A DNA stretch of 64,000 nucleotides, from positions 19,697,215 through 19,761,214 of the forward strand of contig OX328112.1 in NCBI GenBank assembly GCA_946811185.2, in the 5' to 3' direction. Below, piece by piece: positions 9,153 through 19,865 of the stretch. The stretch's first letter is position 1; each line of letters starts with the position of its first letter. The DNA is from Hippopus hippopus. Lineage: Eukaryota; Mollusca; Bivalvia; Cardiida; Cardiidae. The position numbers were made by a program, and so were the translations under genes. The notes beneath the pieces are model-generated. The model was not told the DNA's origin, ran no database searches, and saw only the letters and a program-made list of their open reading frames with translations.

Positions 9153-12100
9153 ATGTTATATTCATTAAACATCCATCGTGTAAAAAGATGCACGCTTTTT
9201 CTATACTAATCAATCTCGATTTCTGCTTCTGGTAATAAAGTAAAGATCACTATCTTTCAAAGCTGTGATGCTCTTTCAAAACAATTAAAAAAAAAATATA
9301 TATATATTTTTTTTTCAATGCAATGTTGTTAGGGTACATGACAATAATTGCACTTACTTGTATACAAGGATTTTGTTACTCGGAATTTCAATACGTCATA
9401 TTTAGATGGCAACCATAATTATTTTCTAATAAGAAAATACGTGTTTATAAATTGATAGGTAGTGGGCATTGCAGGAGAATCAAAATAGAAATCTCCGCAT
9501 GTTCTCTACAAGATCGGTCATTCTCGATGGCGTATATGGTCCTTTGCGGTTTAACTGTGACGTCACTTATGGAACACATAGCATGTAAAGATGTTTCTAC
9601 GAAAGTGTAGCAGTGCTTTATCAAATACGTACCTAATAAAGTCAGATGGCTTTGCATTAAATTATTGGAAGGAAAACCGGAATTATTATTATTAGAAGGA
9701 GACGCTATAAATGACAAGTCCGAGGCTCCTGAATTGGTTCACATTAGCATTGTTCTGAGCGAATATCTTACTCTATGTAAACAAAGGTTTTGTAAGTCAG
9801 TTTTTCACTTCATACGTCAGATAGCCACATTGTTTCCTTCAAGAATTTGGGTGTTTACGAAACAGCAGACAGTGTACATAGGATGAAAATTAGAATCTCC
9901 CTATGATCTCTACAAGAACTGTCATTTTCGATGGCATAATTATGGTCACTTGCGTTATAACTGATTTATCCAGTCGAACATGTAGCATACAAACCATTAA
10001 AAATAGCTATCATCACAGGGAAAAAAATCTCATTTATAAATACATAGACAATCTATACTGAGCATTTAATTTTTTTACGCCGGATCTAAAAAAAAAATGA
10101 ACAAGCCAAACCATCTGAGTGACTACTTCTTATGACAAAACCGGGATGTTTCTTATCAGTTGTATATATTACGATGATTGCCCACAAAAGTACATGTAGT
10201 CATAGTTTCATTAACCTTTACTTCGTTAAATCATATTTTTTCGCAAGCTTATTTTCCAGCAGATTTCACGTCTTGATTAAAAGACAGGCAATACACCTTG
10301 CCAGGGCATTGGAAATGAAATTGTCTAAGAGTTCTTTTTCGAGAAATGTAATCTCGACATCATATCGTCATTAGCCCTATAAAAGTGATACCTTCCCTGG
10401 ACTTTGTAGCATAGAAGCCTAGGCAAGTTAGTGGCAACACAAGGTACTCTTTGGGACAATGTGGATAAAGATAGGACTAAATAAAACATGATTACCGATC
10501 TTACATAAACAAAAGCTGTTTTTCAAGTAGGCATATACAGTAACCGCCTTATTACCCTTATTACCCCTGAGGTTTTATTTTACGTAAACGCCATTTAAAC
10601 TGAAATGGTTTTTGAACATTCAGCTGAATTACTTTCGTTGAATTTCGAAATTTTCTTTTGCAGATCAGGAAATTTTAGTGTCAAAATCGAGTTGTTGATG
10701 TGGACGATGATTGCACTCAATAGTAGATAAACCTTAAATATTGCAGGTTTTTTTTTTTTGACACCACCTTTGTTTACTTCCAGAAATCACTTGTATATGA
10801 AATTGCAGACAGTGCACATTGCGAGGCAGAAACGAAATCTCCAAATATTCTCTACGAGATCTGTCATTCTCGATGAAGTATAATATAATTATGGTCATTT
10901 GCGTTATAAGACGTCACTTCTTGATCATTTAGCTTGAAGAGATTTTTTTTTTTCAAAGTGAATAAGTCCTTCATCAAATATGTACCTCAGAAAGTCACGC
11001 AGCTTTGAAATAAATGAATAGCTTGAAAACCAGAATTTTCATTATTATTATTATTCAGACGGGAAAAACCAAGAAGAATATGGGTATACTATAACATGTC
11101 CGAGTCTCCTGGCTTTCTTCATATTCGTATAGTTCTGGAAGAGTATCGCACTCTATGGTGAACAAAGTTTTGTAAGTCTGTTCTTCGTTACGCCATATTT
11201 TAGATAGCTTCATTTTTTTCTTCAATGAATTGAGTGTTGTAAGACGAGACACAGTGACACATAGGTAGAAAATCAAAGTCTTTCAATTTTCTCTATAAGA
11301 TCTGTCATTCTCGATTGCACATATGGTCGCTTGTGTTATTTCAATGATTTATCCTTTGGAACATGGAATTCATTGCATTTAGAGTAACAATCATTACAGG
11401 ACAAAAAATCTCAGTTCAAAATACATAGACAGCCAGTAATCTTGACTGAGATTAAAATTGTATCCTTCCTGAATCTTGAAAAATATTTTGACTTCGGCAG
11501 TGGATCCGAGTGACCACTTCTGAAAAACCTGCCATGTATCTAAGAAAGATGTAGACTGCACTCGACAATAGACAAAGATTTCATTAGTTGGCACTTTGTT
11601 ACATCATAATAATGTATGACCAGCTTATTTTAAAGCAGAATTAACATGTTTTTATATGGCTAGCAATGTACCTTACAGGGGAATAAAAATGGAAATCTCC
11701 AAGTGTGCTCTTCGAGATCTGTCATACTCGATGGCATACATGCTCACTTGCGCAACAGCAGTCATGTCTTTCATGGAACTTGTAGCACAAAATCTTGGCA
11801 ACAACACTGGTACTTTTGAGGACATTGTTTGGATTAAGATAAGGCTAGATAAAATATGTTGCAAATCTTTCACATATGAAGTCCGTTTTTAATATATAAA
11901 TTTTACGCAACATCAGTCCCGAATTTATTTTCGTAGATGTCACTTGTACTTCGGCTGTTTTTCTAACATTCCGCTGGATTTTGTCTTTGAATTTCGGAAA
12001 AGCTTTTGAACCTACCAGAGAATCTGATTGACCATTTTTTGATGTCACAACCGTAACGTATCTTATTACATTGTAGATGTGATGATGATTAACTAATGAA

Positions 12101-12519
12101 GTTTAAATAACTCGACAATTTGGTGCATTAAAGTGTCGGAAGCTGCCCTGTTTTCTTCCTGAAAATTACGTGTTTATGAAATGGCAGGTAGTGCATATTG
12201 CTGGGGAATAAAAATGAAAATCTGGAAATGATCTCTGCAAGGTCTCCTATAACCGAAGGCATAATTTACAGTCATTTGCGTTATTATCGTGACATTTTCT
12301 GAACTCGATAGCAGACAAAGACAAAGTTGAAATTAGCCGCCAAATTATAGCGTAATATTTCAAAAAGCTGCCTTAATTTCTTTTAGAAATTACGTTTTTA
12401 TTACAGGACAGGCAGCCCACATTGCAGAAGGAGTAAACTTAAAATCTCTAGATGTTCTCTACAAGATCTGTCATTCTCGATGGCAAATATCAAATGATGA
12501 GACATTGCGTTATAGGCAT

Positions 12520-12616
12520 AGAAAAACGCAGGTTACCAGTATTTTCCCCTTCTCCCACAATATTTGGTTATTGTTTCAAATTCACATAAACACGGTACTG
12601 TCCGGTAAAAGGTTAA
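12520..12616 (+). mobile_element. PalA right-half fragment
   Basis: Starts within one hairpin arm (GGTTACCAGTATTTTCCCC) and runs to GTCCGGTAAAAGGTTAA. The terminal TTAA at 12,613-12,616 is shared with the next PalA. Confidence 0.65.
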
Positions 12617-13160
12617 CCGTTTACAATCCAGTCCCGCGTTTTAACGAACCTGGGGAGAAAGTCCCTCAAAAACATTGTGGGAAAATGAGAAAATGCTGGT
12701 GAACAGCATTTTGTCCTTTTCCCACAATGTTTTCCACCTTTTAAAGACATCCCTTATATCAAAGTGACATTAAATCTGTCATCTGAAAATGTTTTCGATA
12801 TGGACAAGAATACCTGGTTGGTTGTATGATGTTTAACGCCGTTTTCAACATTATTTCAGTTATATCGCGGCGGCTAGTGCACCTGTCCATGCTTTCCTGG
12901 AGTTTCTGTTACCAGTACTCCGCACAATATTCTTTCCAAGCCACTGGCTGCTTTCCCACACAACCATCGTCGAAACAACGATCAGCGGTGAGAGAGGAAT
13001 GAATCCTGTCGCAATGACTATCATCCATCCTCGGAAAGAGATTAGCCGAGCCGGGGATCGAACTCACGACCCCCTGTTCTCAAGTCCTGTACGCTACCGA
13101 CTGAGCTACCGGGGCTCGGCGAGAATACCTGGGGAGATATAGAGTATTTTGTCGTCTTCT
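12613..13160 (+). mobile_element. PalA MITE split by a SINE
   Basis: The left half and core (GGGAAAATGAGAAAATGCTG.. / CATTTTGTCCTTTTCCC) run to 12,806 (CGATATGGACA). The SINE occupies 12,818-13,121. The PalA right end (GTATTTTGTCGTCTTCTAGTA) resumes after it. The expected PalA text (GACAAGTCTAAAATTTTGTC) is thus interrupted, showing the SINE came later. Confidence 0.7.
12818..13121 (-). repeat. tRNA-headed SINE with 11-bp target duplication
   Basis: Well-preserved minus-strand copy. The head reads CCGGTAGCTCAGTCGGTAGC on the minus strand with B-box GAGTTCGATCCCCGG. The body and 3' end match the copy at 8,655, and the end adjoins TTGGTTGTATGATG. The direct repeat AGAATACCTGG at 12,807-12,817 and 13,122-13,132 is exact. 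Confidence 0.87.
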
Positions 13161-13165
13161 AGTAT

Positions 13166-13245
13166 GGAGAGATCAGCCTGTAGAGCACTTGCAGTCTGAT
13201 CTCAAATGGCCGATATTTGGAGAATATGTCCAGGGATAAACTGTA
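13166..13245 (+). repeat. PalB-related module, copy 1
   Basis: GAGATCAGCCTGTAGAGC..TTGCAGTCTGATCTCAAATG, CGATATTTGGAGAATATGTC. A second copy lies at 13,489-13,570, on the other side of a PalA. Confidence 0.5.
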
Positions 13246-13257
13246 ACTTCGTTGTCT

Positions 13258-13479
13258 TTGACCCTTTACCAGACGACAAAATTTTACAAATTGGAAAGCC
13301 TTTGCAGACGACAAATTTAATGTGACTCAAATGATGTAATTTGTTTTTGAAAGGGTTGAAGACATTGTGGGTAAAGGAGAAAATGCTGGTTACCAGCATT
13401 TTCTCCTTTTCCCACAATGTTTTGAAAAGGCTTCTTTCGAAGGGTCGTTAACAGACGGGATTGTGTGGTAAAGGGTTAA
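13258..13479 (-). mobile_element. PalA MITE
   Basis: Reversed copy with clean ends: CCCTTTACCAGACGACAAAA at one side and GGGATTGTGTGGTAAAGGGTTAA at the other (TTAA 13,476-13,479). The core palindrome at about 13,373-13,416 is perfect except near its edge. Confidence 0.82.
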
Positions 13480-13488
13480 AGTTAAGAA

Positions 13489-13570
13489 CTGGGAGATCAG
13501 CCCGCAGAAGTCTTGCAGTTTGATCTCAAAATGAGCGATATTTAGAAAATGTACCTGGGGATATGACAAT
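13489..13570 (+). repeat. PalB-related module, copy 2
   Basis: GGGAGATCAGCCCGCAGAAG, TTGCAGTTTGATCTC, GAGCGATATTTAGAAAATGT parallels 13,166-13,245. The pair flanks PalA at 13,258-13,479. Confidence 0.5.
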
Positions 13571-13867
13571 TTATTTCATGCTTTGCGGTAGTTTATCGAG
13601 AAATAACTGTGAAATAACTGTTACGACCAGTGAAAAATACCGATTTTATCTTTTAACTCTTCAAATGAAGGCGGAAACAGTAGTTCCCGCGCTCTAGTTA
13701 CCTAGGTAAAATGCGCGTGCACTCAACCAGATGGAAATATGACCCTATATTTCTCGCGCTTGACGTAATATTGTAATGCGGAGGGGATACGCCACGGGGA
13801 ATTACCGTAAAGAACTGTCCTGGATTTTAATGTAAATCTCCCAAAACAGGGTTAGAAGCATGAAATA

Positions 13868-13998
13868 AATAGAATATTTGTTTCTTTTCTGTGAAAGATC
13901 GAAATTTATGGCTGCCCCACTCGTGAAAATATTACCGATGATGTTCACTCGATGAAATAAATTTCGATCTTTCACTGGAAAAAAAAACAACAAATATC
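13868..13998. repeat. Foldback element (imperfect inverted repeat)
   Basis: The left arm ATATTTGTTTCTTTTCTGTG + AAAGATCGAAATTTAT (13,870-13,909) is matched in reverse by ATAAATTTCGATCTTTCACT + GG..CAACAAATAT (13,957-13,998). The middle reads GGCTGCCCCACTCGTGAAAA. The arms agree closely except for an A-run difference. Confidence 0.7.
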
Positions 13999-14051
13999 CT
14001 CTATATCTTTGTCGTTTTTTTTTAATGACTGAGCACTGTTTGTTTCATCTG

Positions 14052-14554
14052 TTAACCCTTATCCTGTTCAGGGATCGTATATACACATGTATATGAGCCA
14101 TGCTCTGGCAAAAGGGGGCTTAATGCATCTGCGTGATCCATGGTACCAAGCAAGCCATCACAAAATTATGGATCCGTTATCCATTATCTTTAACAACCAA
14201 CTTTATCGTGAGATAGACTGGTCCTTGGACGTACAGAAAATTGACCACTAGCGAAAAGTTTCGGCCCAGGTCAGCCTGCGCTGACTGTGCAGGCTGACCT
14301 GGGTCGGTACTTTTGCAGATGCATTAAGCCCCCTTTTCACAGAGCATGTCCTGCTGAATGAGTGAAATGAAATTTTTCAGCCGAGAGTTAAAAAAAAAAC
14401 CGAGTTTTGCTATTTCAATATAACTTTCTGATGAAAGGTATCTCCTTATCGAACAGTGTAGATCCAAGATCAGACTGCACAGAACGTGCAGTCTGATCTT
14501 ATCTACACTGTCCGCAAATGGTCAGTAAGTCGCGCTTAGCAGCCTAAGAGTTAA
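14052..14554 (+). mobile_element. PalB MITE split by a PalC
   Basis: The left terminus TTAACCCTTATCCTGTTCAG is at 14,052. PalB resumes at about 14,349 (CCTGCTGAATGAGTGAAATG) with AAATTTTTCAGCCGAGAG, hairpin 14,453-14,516 and right end TCGCGCTTAGCAGCCTAAGAGTTAA at 14,554. PalC fills most of the gap, so it inserted after PalB. Confidence 0.75.
14096..14348 (+). mobile_element. PalC MITE nested in PalB
   Basis: Complete copy: AGCCATGCTCTGGCAAAAGG at the left, hairpin CCAGGTCAGCCTGCG / GTGCAGGCTGACCTGG near 14,264-14,303, and CCCCCTTTTCACAGAGCATG at the right. Confidence 0.8.
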
Positions 14555-14620
14555 ACACTTTATCGAACTATCCGGAATTTTAACGACCCCGATGAAGAAG
14601 GCTTTTTTTGTTAATTTAAA
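14551..14620 (+). mobile_element. PalA left-end fragment
   Basis: TTAAACACTTTATCGAACTA, TTTTAACGACCCCGATGAAG, AAGGCTTTTTT. It begins at the TTAA that ends the preceding PalB. Confidence 0.6.
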
Positions 14621-14759
14621 GTCAAAAAAGGGAAAAACTTTGTCAATATTCTTTATGGTTGCCTGCCCCTATTGTATGGGTTCCTCTTTTGATAGTTAAC
14701 AACTTGTCTGAGTTTGATGTAAACAGAGATATCATAAAATGTCACATGTGTTTGCAAGA

Positions 14760-14918
14760 CAATGCCGCAGAAGTTGACGCTATAGTCTGATCTTGGACCT
14801 GCTCTGTCCGCTAAGCAGATATCTTTTTTTGAAAAATACCATTGAAATAGCAAAATTCGAGATTTTATTATCTGCTTGAAAGTTTCGTGTTATTTTTTTT
14901 TAGCAGGATAAGGATTAA
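14760..14918 (-). mobile_element. PalB fragment, reversed
   Basis: TAGTCTGATCTTGGACCTGC and TCTGTCCGCTAAGCAGATAT lead into the reversed left half (GAAAGTTTCGTG..TTTTAGCAGGATAAGGATTAA). One hairpin arm is lost. Confidence 0.65.
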
Positions 14919-14971
14919 AATTCAAGACAAAAAAGATTTGAATAATCATGTGTCACCTGGAAAGAAATATT

Positions 14972-15192
14972 TTAACCATTTACGAAATAAGAAATTTTAA
15001 AACAATTCCAAATTTTAACGACCTCGGGTGGATGGATTTTGAAAACATTGTGGGAAAAGAAGAAAATGCTGATAACCAGCGTATTCTCTTTTTTTCCCCA
15101 TTTCAAGGACAGAAATCATAATTTCAACTTCATTGAAAATTATGTTTTAGATTTTGACAACTCTAACCATTTTTAGTGTGGTGAAGAGTGAA
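14972..15192 (+). mobile_element. PalA MITE, decayed
   Basis: TTTTAACCATTTACGAAATA at the left, core GAAAACATTGTGGGAAAAGA.. with GCTGATAACCAGC at the apex, and a right arm ending GTGTGGTGAAGAGTGAA. Confidence 0.65.
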
Positions 15193-16134
15193 GACCATAA
15201 GAAAGAAGGCTTTGTAAATATACTGGGTAAAGGAAGAAAGAGAAATCCAATCGTTCAATATGTAGAAGGCTAGAAATTTGCCAATAGAGTTAGTCAACAC
15301 TTTGGAGAGAATAACCACTGTAAAATCAGAAATAAGTGCAGGAAATGGAACCACTGCTTTCATTCACATCATTTTATCATACTTTACAACATTTTATCAA
15401 TTTTATTATACTTACATTTTATCAATCTATAGAATGGAGGTTACCCCATAACCAAACAGGTTAATATCAGATACATCATTGACTTGTACACCATTGAGCT
15501 GTCTGTGTACATGTTCCCCATAGCAACTGAAGAGTTGCTAAGTAAAATTTAAGTGCAGTTGTTATTACTTTAGGTAGCAATCTATTGAAAAATATGGCTC
15601 AATCCTAAAGAACAAAGTTTTGGACAAAAGACCTGTTGTTATGAGGTAACCCCACTCAAAACCAAGTTAAGAATATTGCCATTCCTGTAACATCAGTTCG
15701 GCTAGACTCACACAATAAAAAAAAATCATAAAATCAGTGATTACACTGCTGTGTAAAAAACGCTGCTTTTCCAAAATCATTTTACAGCAATCTGAAGAAT
15801 GTATGGTAATTTGTAGAACAGTACTGTTTACATTTGTTCAATATACAATATTCACTGGTCTAGGTTCTGTTTTTCAAAAAGATGGTTCATCTCAGCTTTA
15901 CCATATTGTATGTTGCTCTAGTACTTTACTTGACCTAAAAATAAAAAAAAAAGGGGGTAAGGAACAACAACCACATCCCCATGTAGGCCAGGGATCTTAT
16001 ATACGATCCCTGTGTAGGCCAAAGTAATTATTTGATTCAGCTTATTGCTCTCAGAAAATTGCAAATTGTGAAAACTGTATGATTATATTCACTAGTGTGA
16101 AATTTAGTTAAATCCTTTCTTTGTTCACATAGCA
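15193..16134. other. Unassigned spacer
   Basis: No gene supported. The frame at 15,737-16,027 lacks codon-level features and crosses an A-rich run at 15,941-15,952. Confidence 0.35.
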
Positions 16135-16762
16135 CAGTGTGGCCATTATTTAAGCAAATGTATGTTGGGCATGTTAATGATCATTTTCTTGAATTGCTCA
16201 TTTTGGTGTCAGCTTCGTAATGACCATTTTTACCGTCACTTTTTGGATCACGATCAGATGTTTTCAAACACGCTCTGGCCAAGCAGTCTCTCATAAAAAC
16301 TCACCACCATACAGTTATGGAATATTAAGCCTCTGGAGAAAACCTTTTATTGAAGGAAAAGTAGTATTTGCACAGTACAAGAAATTGCTCATTTTCATTG
16401 CAGGTTTTCCTTTTTTTTTTAAAGAGACAACTTTCTGCAAGTACTTCTCCAGTTCCATTTTTCTAAACAGATAAGAAAAGAGCCTGTATGATAGTAAGTA
16501 GAACTCATTACCTGCATTATAATGCTGACACAATATTTATCATATTTTAAACACTCCAGACATCAGACAAGACTGTCCACCTAGCACGGTGTGACCACTA
16601 GATAGGAGCAGTTTCTCTAGGCATGTCAATGGCCATTTTTCTTACCTGCTCAATACAATATGGGTGTCAGCATGAAAATGGCAATCTAGCTGTCACTTTG
16701 GGGTCACGATTACAATGTTTTCTGACATGCCTTGGCCTAACAGTCTTATGTGAAAGACAAGG
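16135..16762. repeat. Direct duplication of about 165 bp, spaced about 440 bp
   Basis: Two diverged copies, 16,135-16,300 and 16,580-16,762, share ordered blocks: CAC(A/G)GTGTG(G/A)CCA, GCATGT(T/C)AATG, TGCTCA, GGTGTCAGC, GTCACTTT(T)GG, TCACGAT, TGTTTTC, GCC(A)AA(C/G)CAGTCT. Intervening DNA is unassigned. Confidence 0.6.
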
Positions 16763-17065
16763 GTGCATTTTTTTTTAAATAATAATAATTTGTTGGGGGT
16801 GAGGTTTTGAATCAGACTGGCCCCTGAGATTTTATACCCATATAAGATCTCTGGACCTGGGTTGCAAACACACTCCATGGCAGTACTATCTTAACCTGCA
16901 AATCCTTTGCAACAGAAAAGGCATAAGGCCTTATATCCTCTCTGTACATTGGCCATATCGGGTACATTTTTTCAGACCGGTACCTAGGTTAACAATGTGG
17001 TGATAGCACTGCACACAAAACCTCTGCAGAAGTTTAAAGTAAGCATGAAAAAACAAAGAAACAAA

Positions 17066-17068
<3 letters not shown>

Positions 17069-17120
<52 letters not shown>
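17069..17120. repeat. (AC)n microsatellite, about 26 repeats
   Basis: Uninterrupted AC dinucleotides follow an AAAC-rich lead. The long Cys/Val strings in reverse frames here are translation of this tract, not protein. Confidence 0.95.
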
Positions 17121-17125
<5 letters not shown>

Positions 17126-17383
17126 AAACAAAAAAAAAAATCCAAATTTTGAATTTTGAAAATTCATGCCAAGATTTACAGGTACATGTATTTGTTATTT
17201 CATTCATTTTGTTATAATCAAACATGGAAACAACAACATCTTCATGTTGTATGAACAGAAGTGTAAGACATTCATATTGTAGGCTTGAATTATTTAAGTT
17301 TCAAAGGCTCACAGGACAGTACAGCTGCCCTAAACTATCCCAAATTTTGAATGAGAAAAATTTAATGAAGTAATTTGATATTT

Positions 17384-17480
17384 TGCTGGTTACCAGCATT
17401 TTCTCTTTTTCCCACAATGTTTTCGAAAGACTTTTTCCTCGGGGTTATTGAAACTCTGAATTGTGTGGTAAAGGGTTAAA
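17384..17480 (-). mobile_element. PalA half element
   Basis: Starts at the apex (GCTGGTTACCAGCATTTTCT), then CCCACAATGTTTTCGAAAG and the end TGAATTGTGTGGTAAAGGGTTAA. Confidence 0.7.
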
Positions 17481-17800
17481 GACAGTATTGCTTGAGACCT
17501 AAATTTAATGTAGGCTAGTTTTCTAAGTTTACCTGATGGAACTTAGTTTACAGAGAGTTTAAAGACAGGATTGCTTAAGACCTATATTTAGAGTAGACTA
17601 AAATTATAATTTACTTGAAGACACTTATGTAACAATGAAAATGGTATTATTTGAGACCTGAATTCAATGTAGGCTGATTTTGTAAGTTTACCTGAAGAAA
17701 CTTGCATAACAAATAATTTCAAGACGGTACTGCTTTTGACCTGAATTTAATGAAGGCTAGTTTTATAAGTTCACCTGGAAGAATTTTTGATATGCATTTG
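17481..17800. repeat. About 80-bp tandem repeat, four diverged units
   Basis: Units start at about 17,481, 17,564, 17,640 and 17,723 (spacing 83, 76, 83). Each has GA(C)GGTATTGCTTGAGACCT, AATTTAATGTAGGCTAGTTT and a TAAGTTTACCTGA(A/T)G core. Weaker relatives (AAACCTGAATGCATTGTAGG) continue at 17,868 and 18,207. Confidence 0.7.
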
Positions 17801-17976
17801 ACCCAAGTTCTTACAAAAAGTTGAAAAAAAGGTATTGCCAGGTATTTGAAAGATGGGTTTTCAAGAAACCTGAATGCATTGTAGGTAACTTTTTAAGCTG
17901 ACCAAACTTGTCAAATTATGCTTTAATACCATGATATGCATGTGATCCAACTGCTTACAAATAGTTGAAAAATAGG

Positions 17977-18083
17977 TATTGCCAGCAACCTGATAGTTGA
18001 AACTTCCATCTGTGCTACATAACCCCTGTCGCTGTTCACAATGTATATAATGGAAGTTCCTACTGTCAGTCTACTGGACCTCA
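17977..18083. repeat. Duplicated hairpin module, copy 1
   Basis: GCCAGCAACCTGATAGTTGA, AACTTCCAT and ATGGAAGTT form a 9-bp inverted pair around ATAACCCCTGTCGCTG. The module is repeated nearly word for word at 18,690-18,798. Confidence 0.75.
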
Positions 18084-18534
18084 CCTCCCTATAGGAATTT
18101 GATGTTGGTACGATGTTTTCTATGTGAACTTTTAACCTAATACTTTGAATCACATCTAAGCTAACAGGTTACATATTTATATGTGGCAGATGGGTTTTTG
18201 AGAAACCTGAATGCATTGTAAGTAAGTTTAGTTGACAAAACTTGCTAACTGATGCTTTGATACATATTTGACCCAAAAATGCAGATGTATGTAGTTTGCT
18301 GATCAGTTTGCCAGCATCCTGATTTTCATGTAAGTTAAAAAGTTGACTGAACTTGTCACAACAGTATGATGTATTTGGGCCAATACTTTACGTAATGCAT
18401 GTATACATGCAGCTATATGATGGTCCTACCAAGAATTTTATCTAAGTTTCACAAGCTCAAGAAATTCTTACTTGGATATTTATTGTAGATTTGACCTATT
18501 TGCAATTACTTCTAACAAGAAATATCTTCAAAAA

Positions 18535-18690
18535 AGATAGACCGCGTAAATCTGCCAGCAAATAGGCGGGGGCCCTTAGAATAAACATGTCTACATTTTT
18601 TACCAATCACACATTTCTGTTTATTCATTTTTTATCAGTGCCAAAAGGTAGGTCAAAAGCAAGCTCATTCAGCTACGCTGAAAAACAGTT
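18535..18690 (+). repeat. Dispersed repeat with CATTCAGCTACGCTGA end
   Basis: Homologous to the reverse complement of 52,770-52,900. Shared blocks are CTGCCA..AAATA, TTTT.CCAATC, TTATTCATTTTTTATCAGT and CATTCAGCTACGCTGA. Confidence 0.65.
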
Positions 18691-18798
18691 TTGCCAGCAA
18701 CCTGATAGTTGAAACTTCCATTTGTGCTATATAACCCCTGTCCCTGGCCACAATGTGTATAATGGAAGTTCCTACTGTCAGTCTACTGAACCTCACCT
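18690..18798. repeat. Duplicated hairpin module, copy 2
   Basis: Matches 17,977-18,083 at nearly every position, including the AACTTCCAT / ATGGAAGTT pair and CCTACTGTCAGTCTACTG. It immediately follows the CAGCTACGCTGA repeat. Confidence 0.75.
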
Positions 18799-19330
18799 GT
18801 TAAGTGAAATGCTATGTAATTTTAATATTTTGCGAGTTGATTAGAAAAAATTACAGTAATGCTTGTTTTGAGAATAAAAGGCTTGAGATGAAAAAAAAAA
18901 TCTAAAGGTTGTCATTATTAATTTATGGAAAGATCTATAATGCAAAGAAAGTTTTGTTTTTTTCATTTTACCATAATGATACTTTGTACATTCAGGACCT
19001 GTATTCCAGTGTTCCAATTATTGAACCAGTACTGCCAAATGAAGCACATTGCAGACAAGAATTTTATGCACAAAAAGATGAAACAAAAAATACACTACAA
19101 CCCAACTTAGCTCTATGTATAAAAGTTCTATTGAGCCAAAGCAATGTGAATTTAGAAAACATATTAATTGAGAAAACGGCTAGAAACTGATTGACAACTT
19201 TGACCTACCTCCAGTCTGTCTTCATGCTGAAGTTTCCTAAAGCAGGCTTATATTTTTCCTGAAAGAGATTTAAAAGAAAACAAGTTATTTCTTTGAAATA
19301 ATGTCCCCAACCGAAAAAAAAACTTTTTTG
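18799..19330. other. Unassigned spacer
   Basis: Holds an open frame at 18,909-19,190 with no ATG-proximal or domain signal that I can recognise, so I see no supported gene. Confidence 0.35.
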
Positions 19331-19339
19331 ATAGAAACA

Positions 19340-19715
19340 TACATTAAGCCCCCTTTTTCCATGACACAGCATTAAATAAAATAAAAAATTAAAAAAAAAA
19401 ATTCAGCCAACTAGCATAAGGAACACGATCATGTATGAAGTTTCATCAGTTTTCGTCATGGATCTAAGAAGAGGGACAGACAGACAAACAGCATTAGTGA
19501 TAAACAATAAATATATGAAGTTCCACCACTTTTGGCACATATATTGGTCCATAATGAAATTATACATTAAGCCCCATTTTTCCATGACATGGCATTTCAT
19601 GAAATAAAAACAAATAATGATTGTCTGTTGCTTATGATAAACAAAATAAATATGAAAGACAGACAGATGGACAACACAAAAACTATCCCCCCCGCACCTT
19701 TGGCGGGGGATATAT
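19340..19715 (-). repeat. Dispersed repeat ending in GACAGACG tract and hairpin
   Basis: Alternating blocks CATTAAGCCCC..TTTCCATGACA (19,345; 19,565) and ATGAAGTTTCATCAGTTTTC or kin are followed by a GACAGACAGATGGACAAC tract. A terminal hairpin TATCCCCCCCGCACC / TTTGGCGGGGGATA sits at 19,684-19,712. Related blocks recur at 22,500-22,960. Confidence 0.6.
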
Positions 19716-19717
19716 AG

Positions 19718-19865
19718 GATCTGACATGAGTTGGTTTTTGAGATAAAATTTTATTGAACGAGTCTACAAAAAATGTTATTAAGCGAGCCTTTGGTGAGCT
19801 TAATAACCTTTTTTGTGGACAAGTTTAATAAATTTTTACCTCAAAAGCCAACGAGTGTCAGATTC
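19718..19865. repeat. Foldback element, about 70-bp arms
   Basis: The left arm starts GATCTGACATGAGTTGGTTT and the right arm ends AAAGCCAACGAGTGTCAGATTC. Internal pairs include AAAAAATGTTATTAAGCGAG / TGAGCTTAATAACCTTTTTT. The arms meet around 19,790-19,796. There is no coding capacity. Confidence 0.75.

Larger units (their letters stand above)
8083..12520. repeat. Degenerate higher-order tandem repeat, period about 1.3-1.4 kb
   Basis: A module with TCTCTACAAGATCTGTCATTCTCGATGGC recurs at about 8,217, 9,498, 9,905, 10,848, 11,289, 11,705, 12,231 and 12,453. Equivalent positions are about 1,280, 1,350 and 1,383 bp apart (8,217 / 9,498 / 10,848 / 12,231; also 9,905 / 11,289). Accessory modules recur at the same spacing: a TCAAATACGTACCT..AAATTATTGG..ATTATTATTATT block at 8,280-8,420, 9,555-9,700 and 10,930-11,055, and a CATGTCCGAGTCTCCTGGC-type block at 9,714 and 11,096. 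Copies are strongly diverged. No coding frame is conserved between copies. Confidence 0.7.

Noticed and set aside
16931..17225. Cys/Val-rich reverse frames
   Set aside because: Translation of the (AC)n microsatellite.
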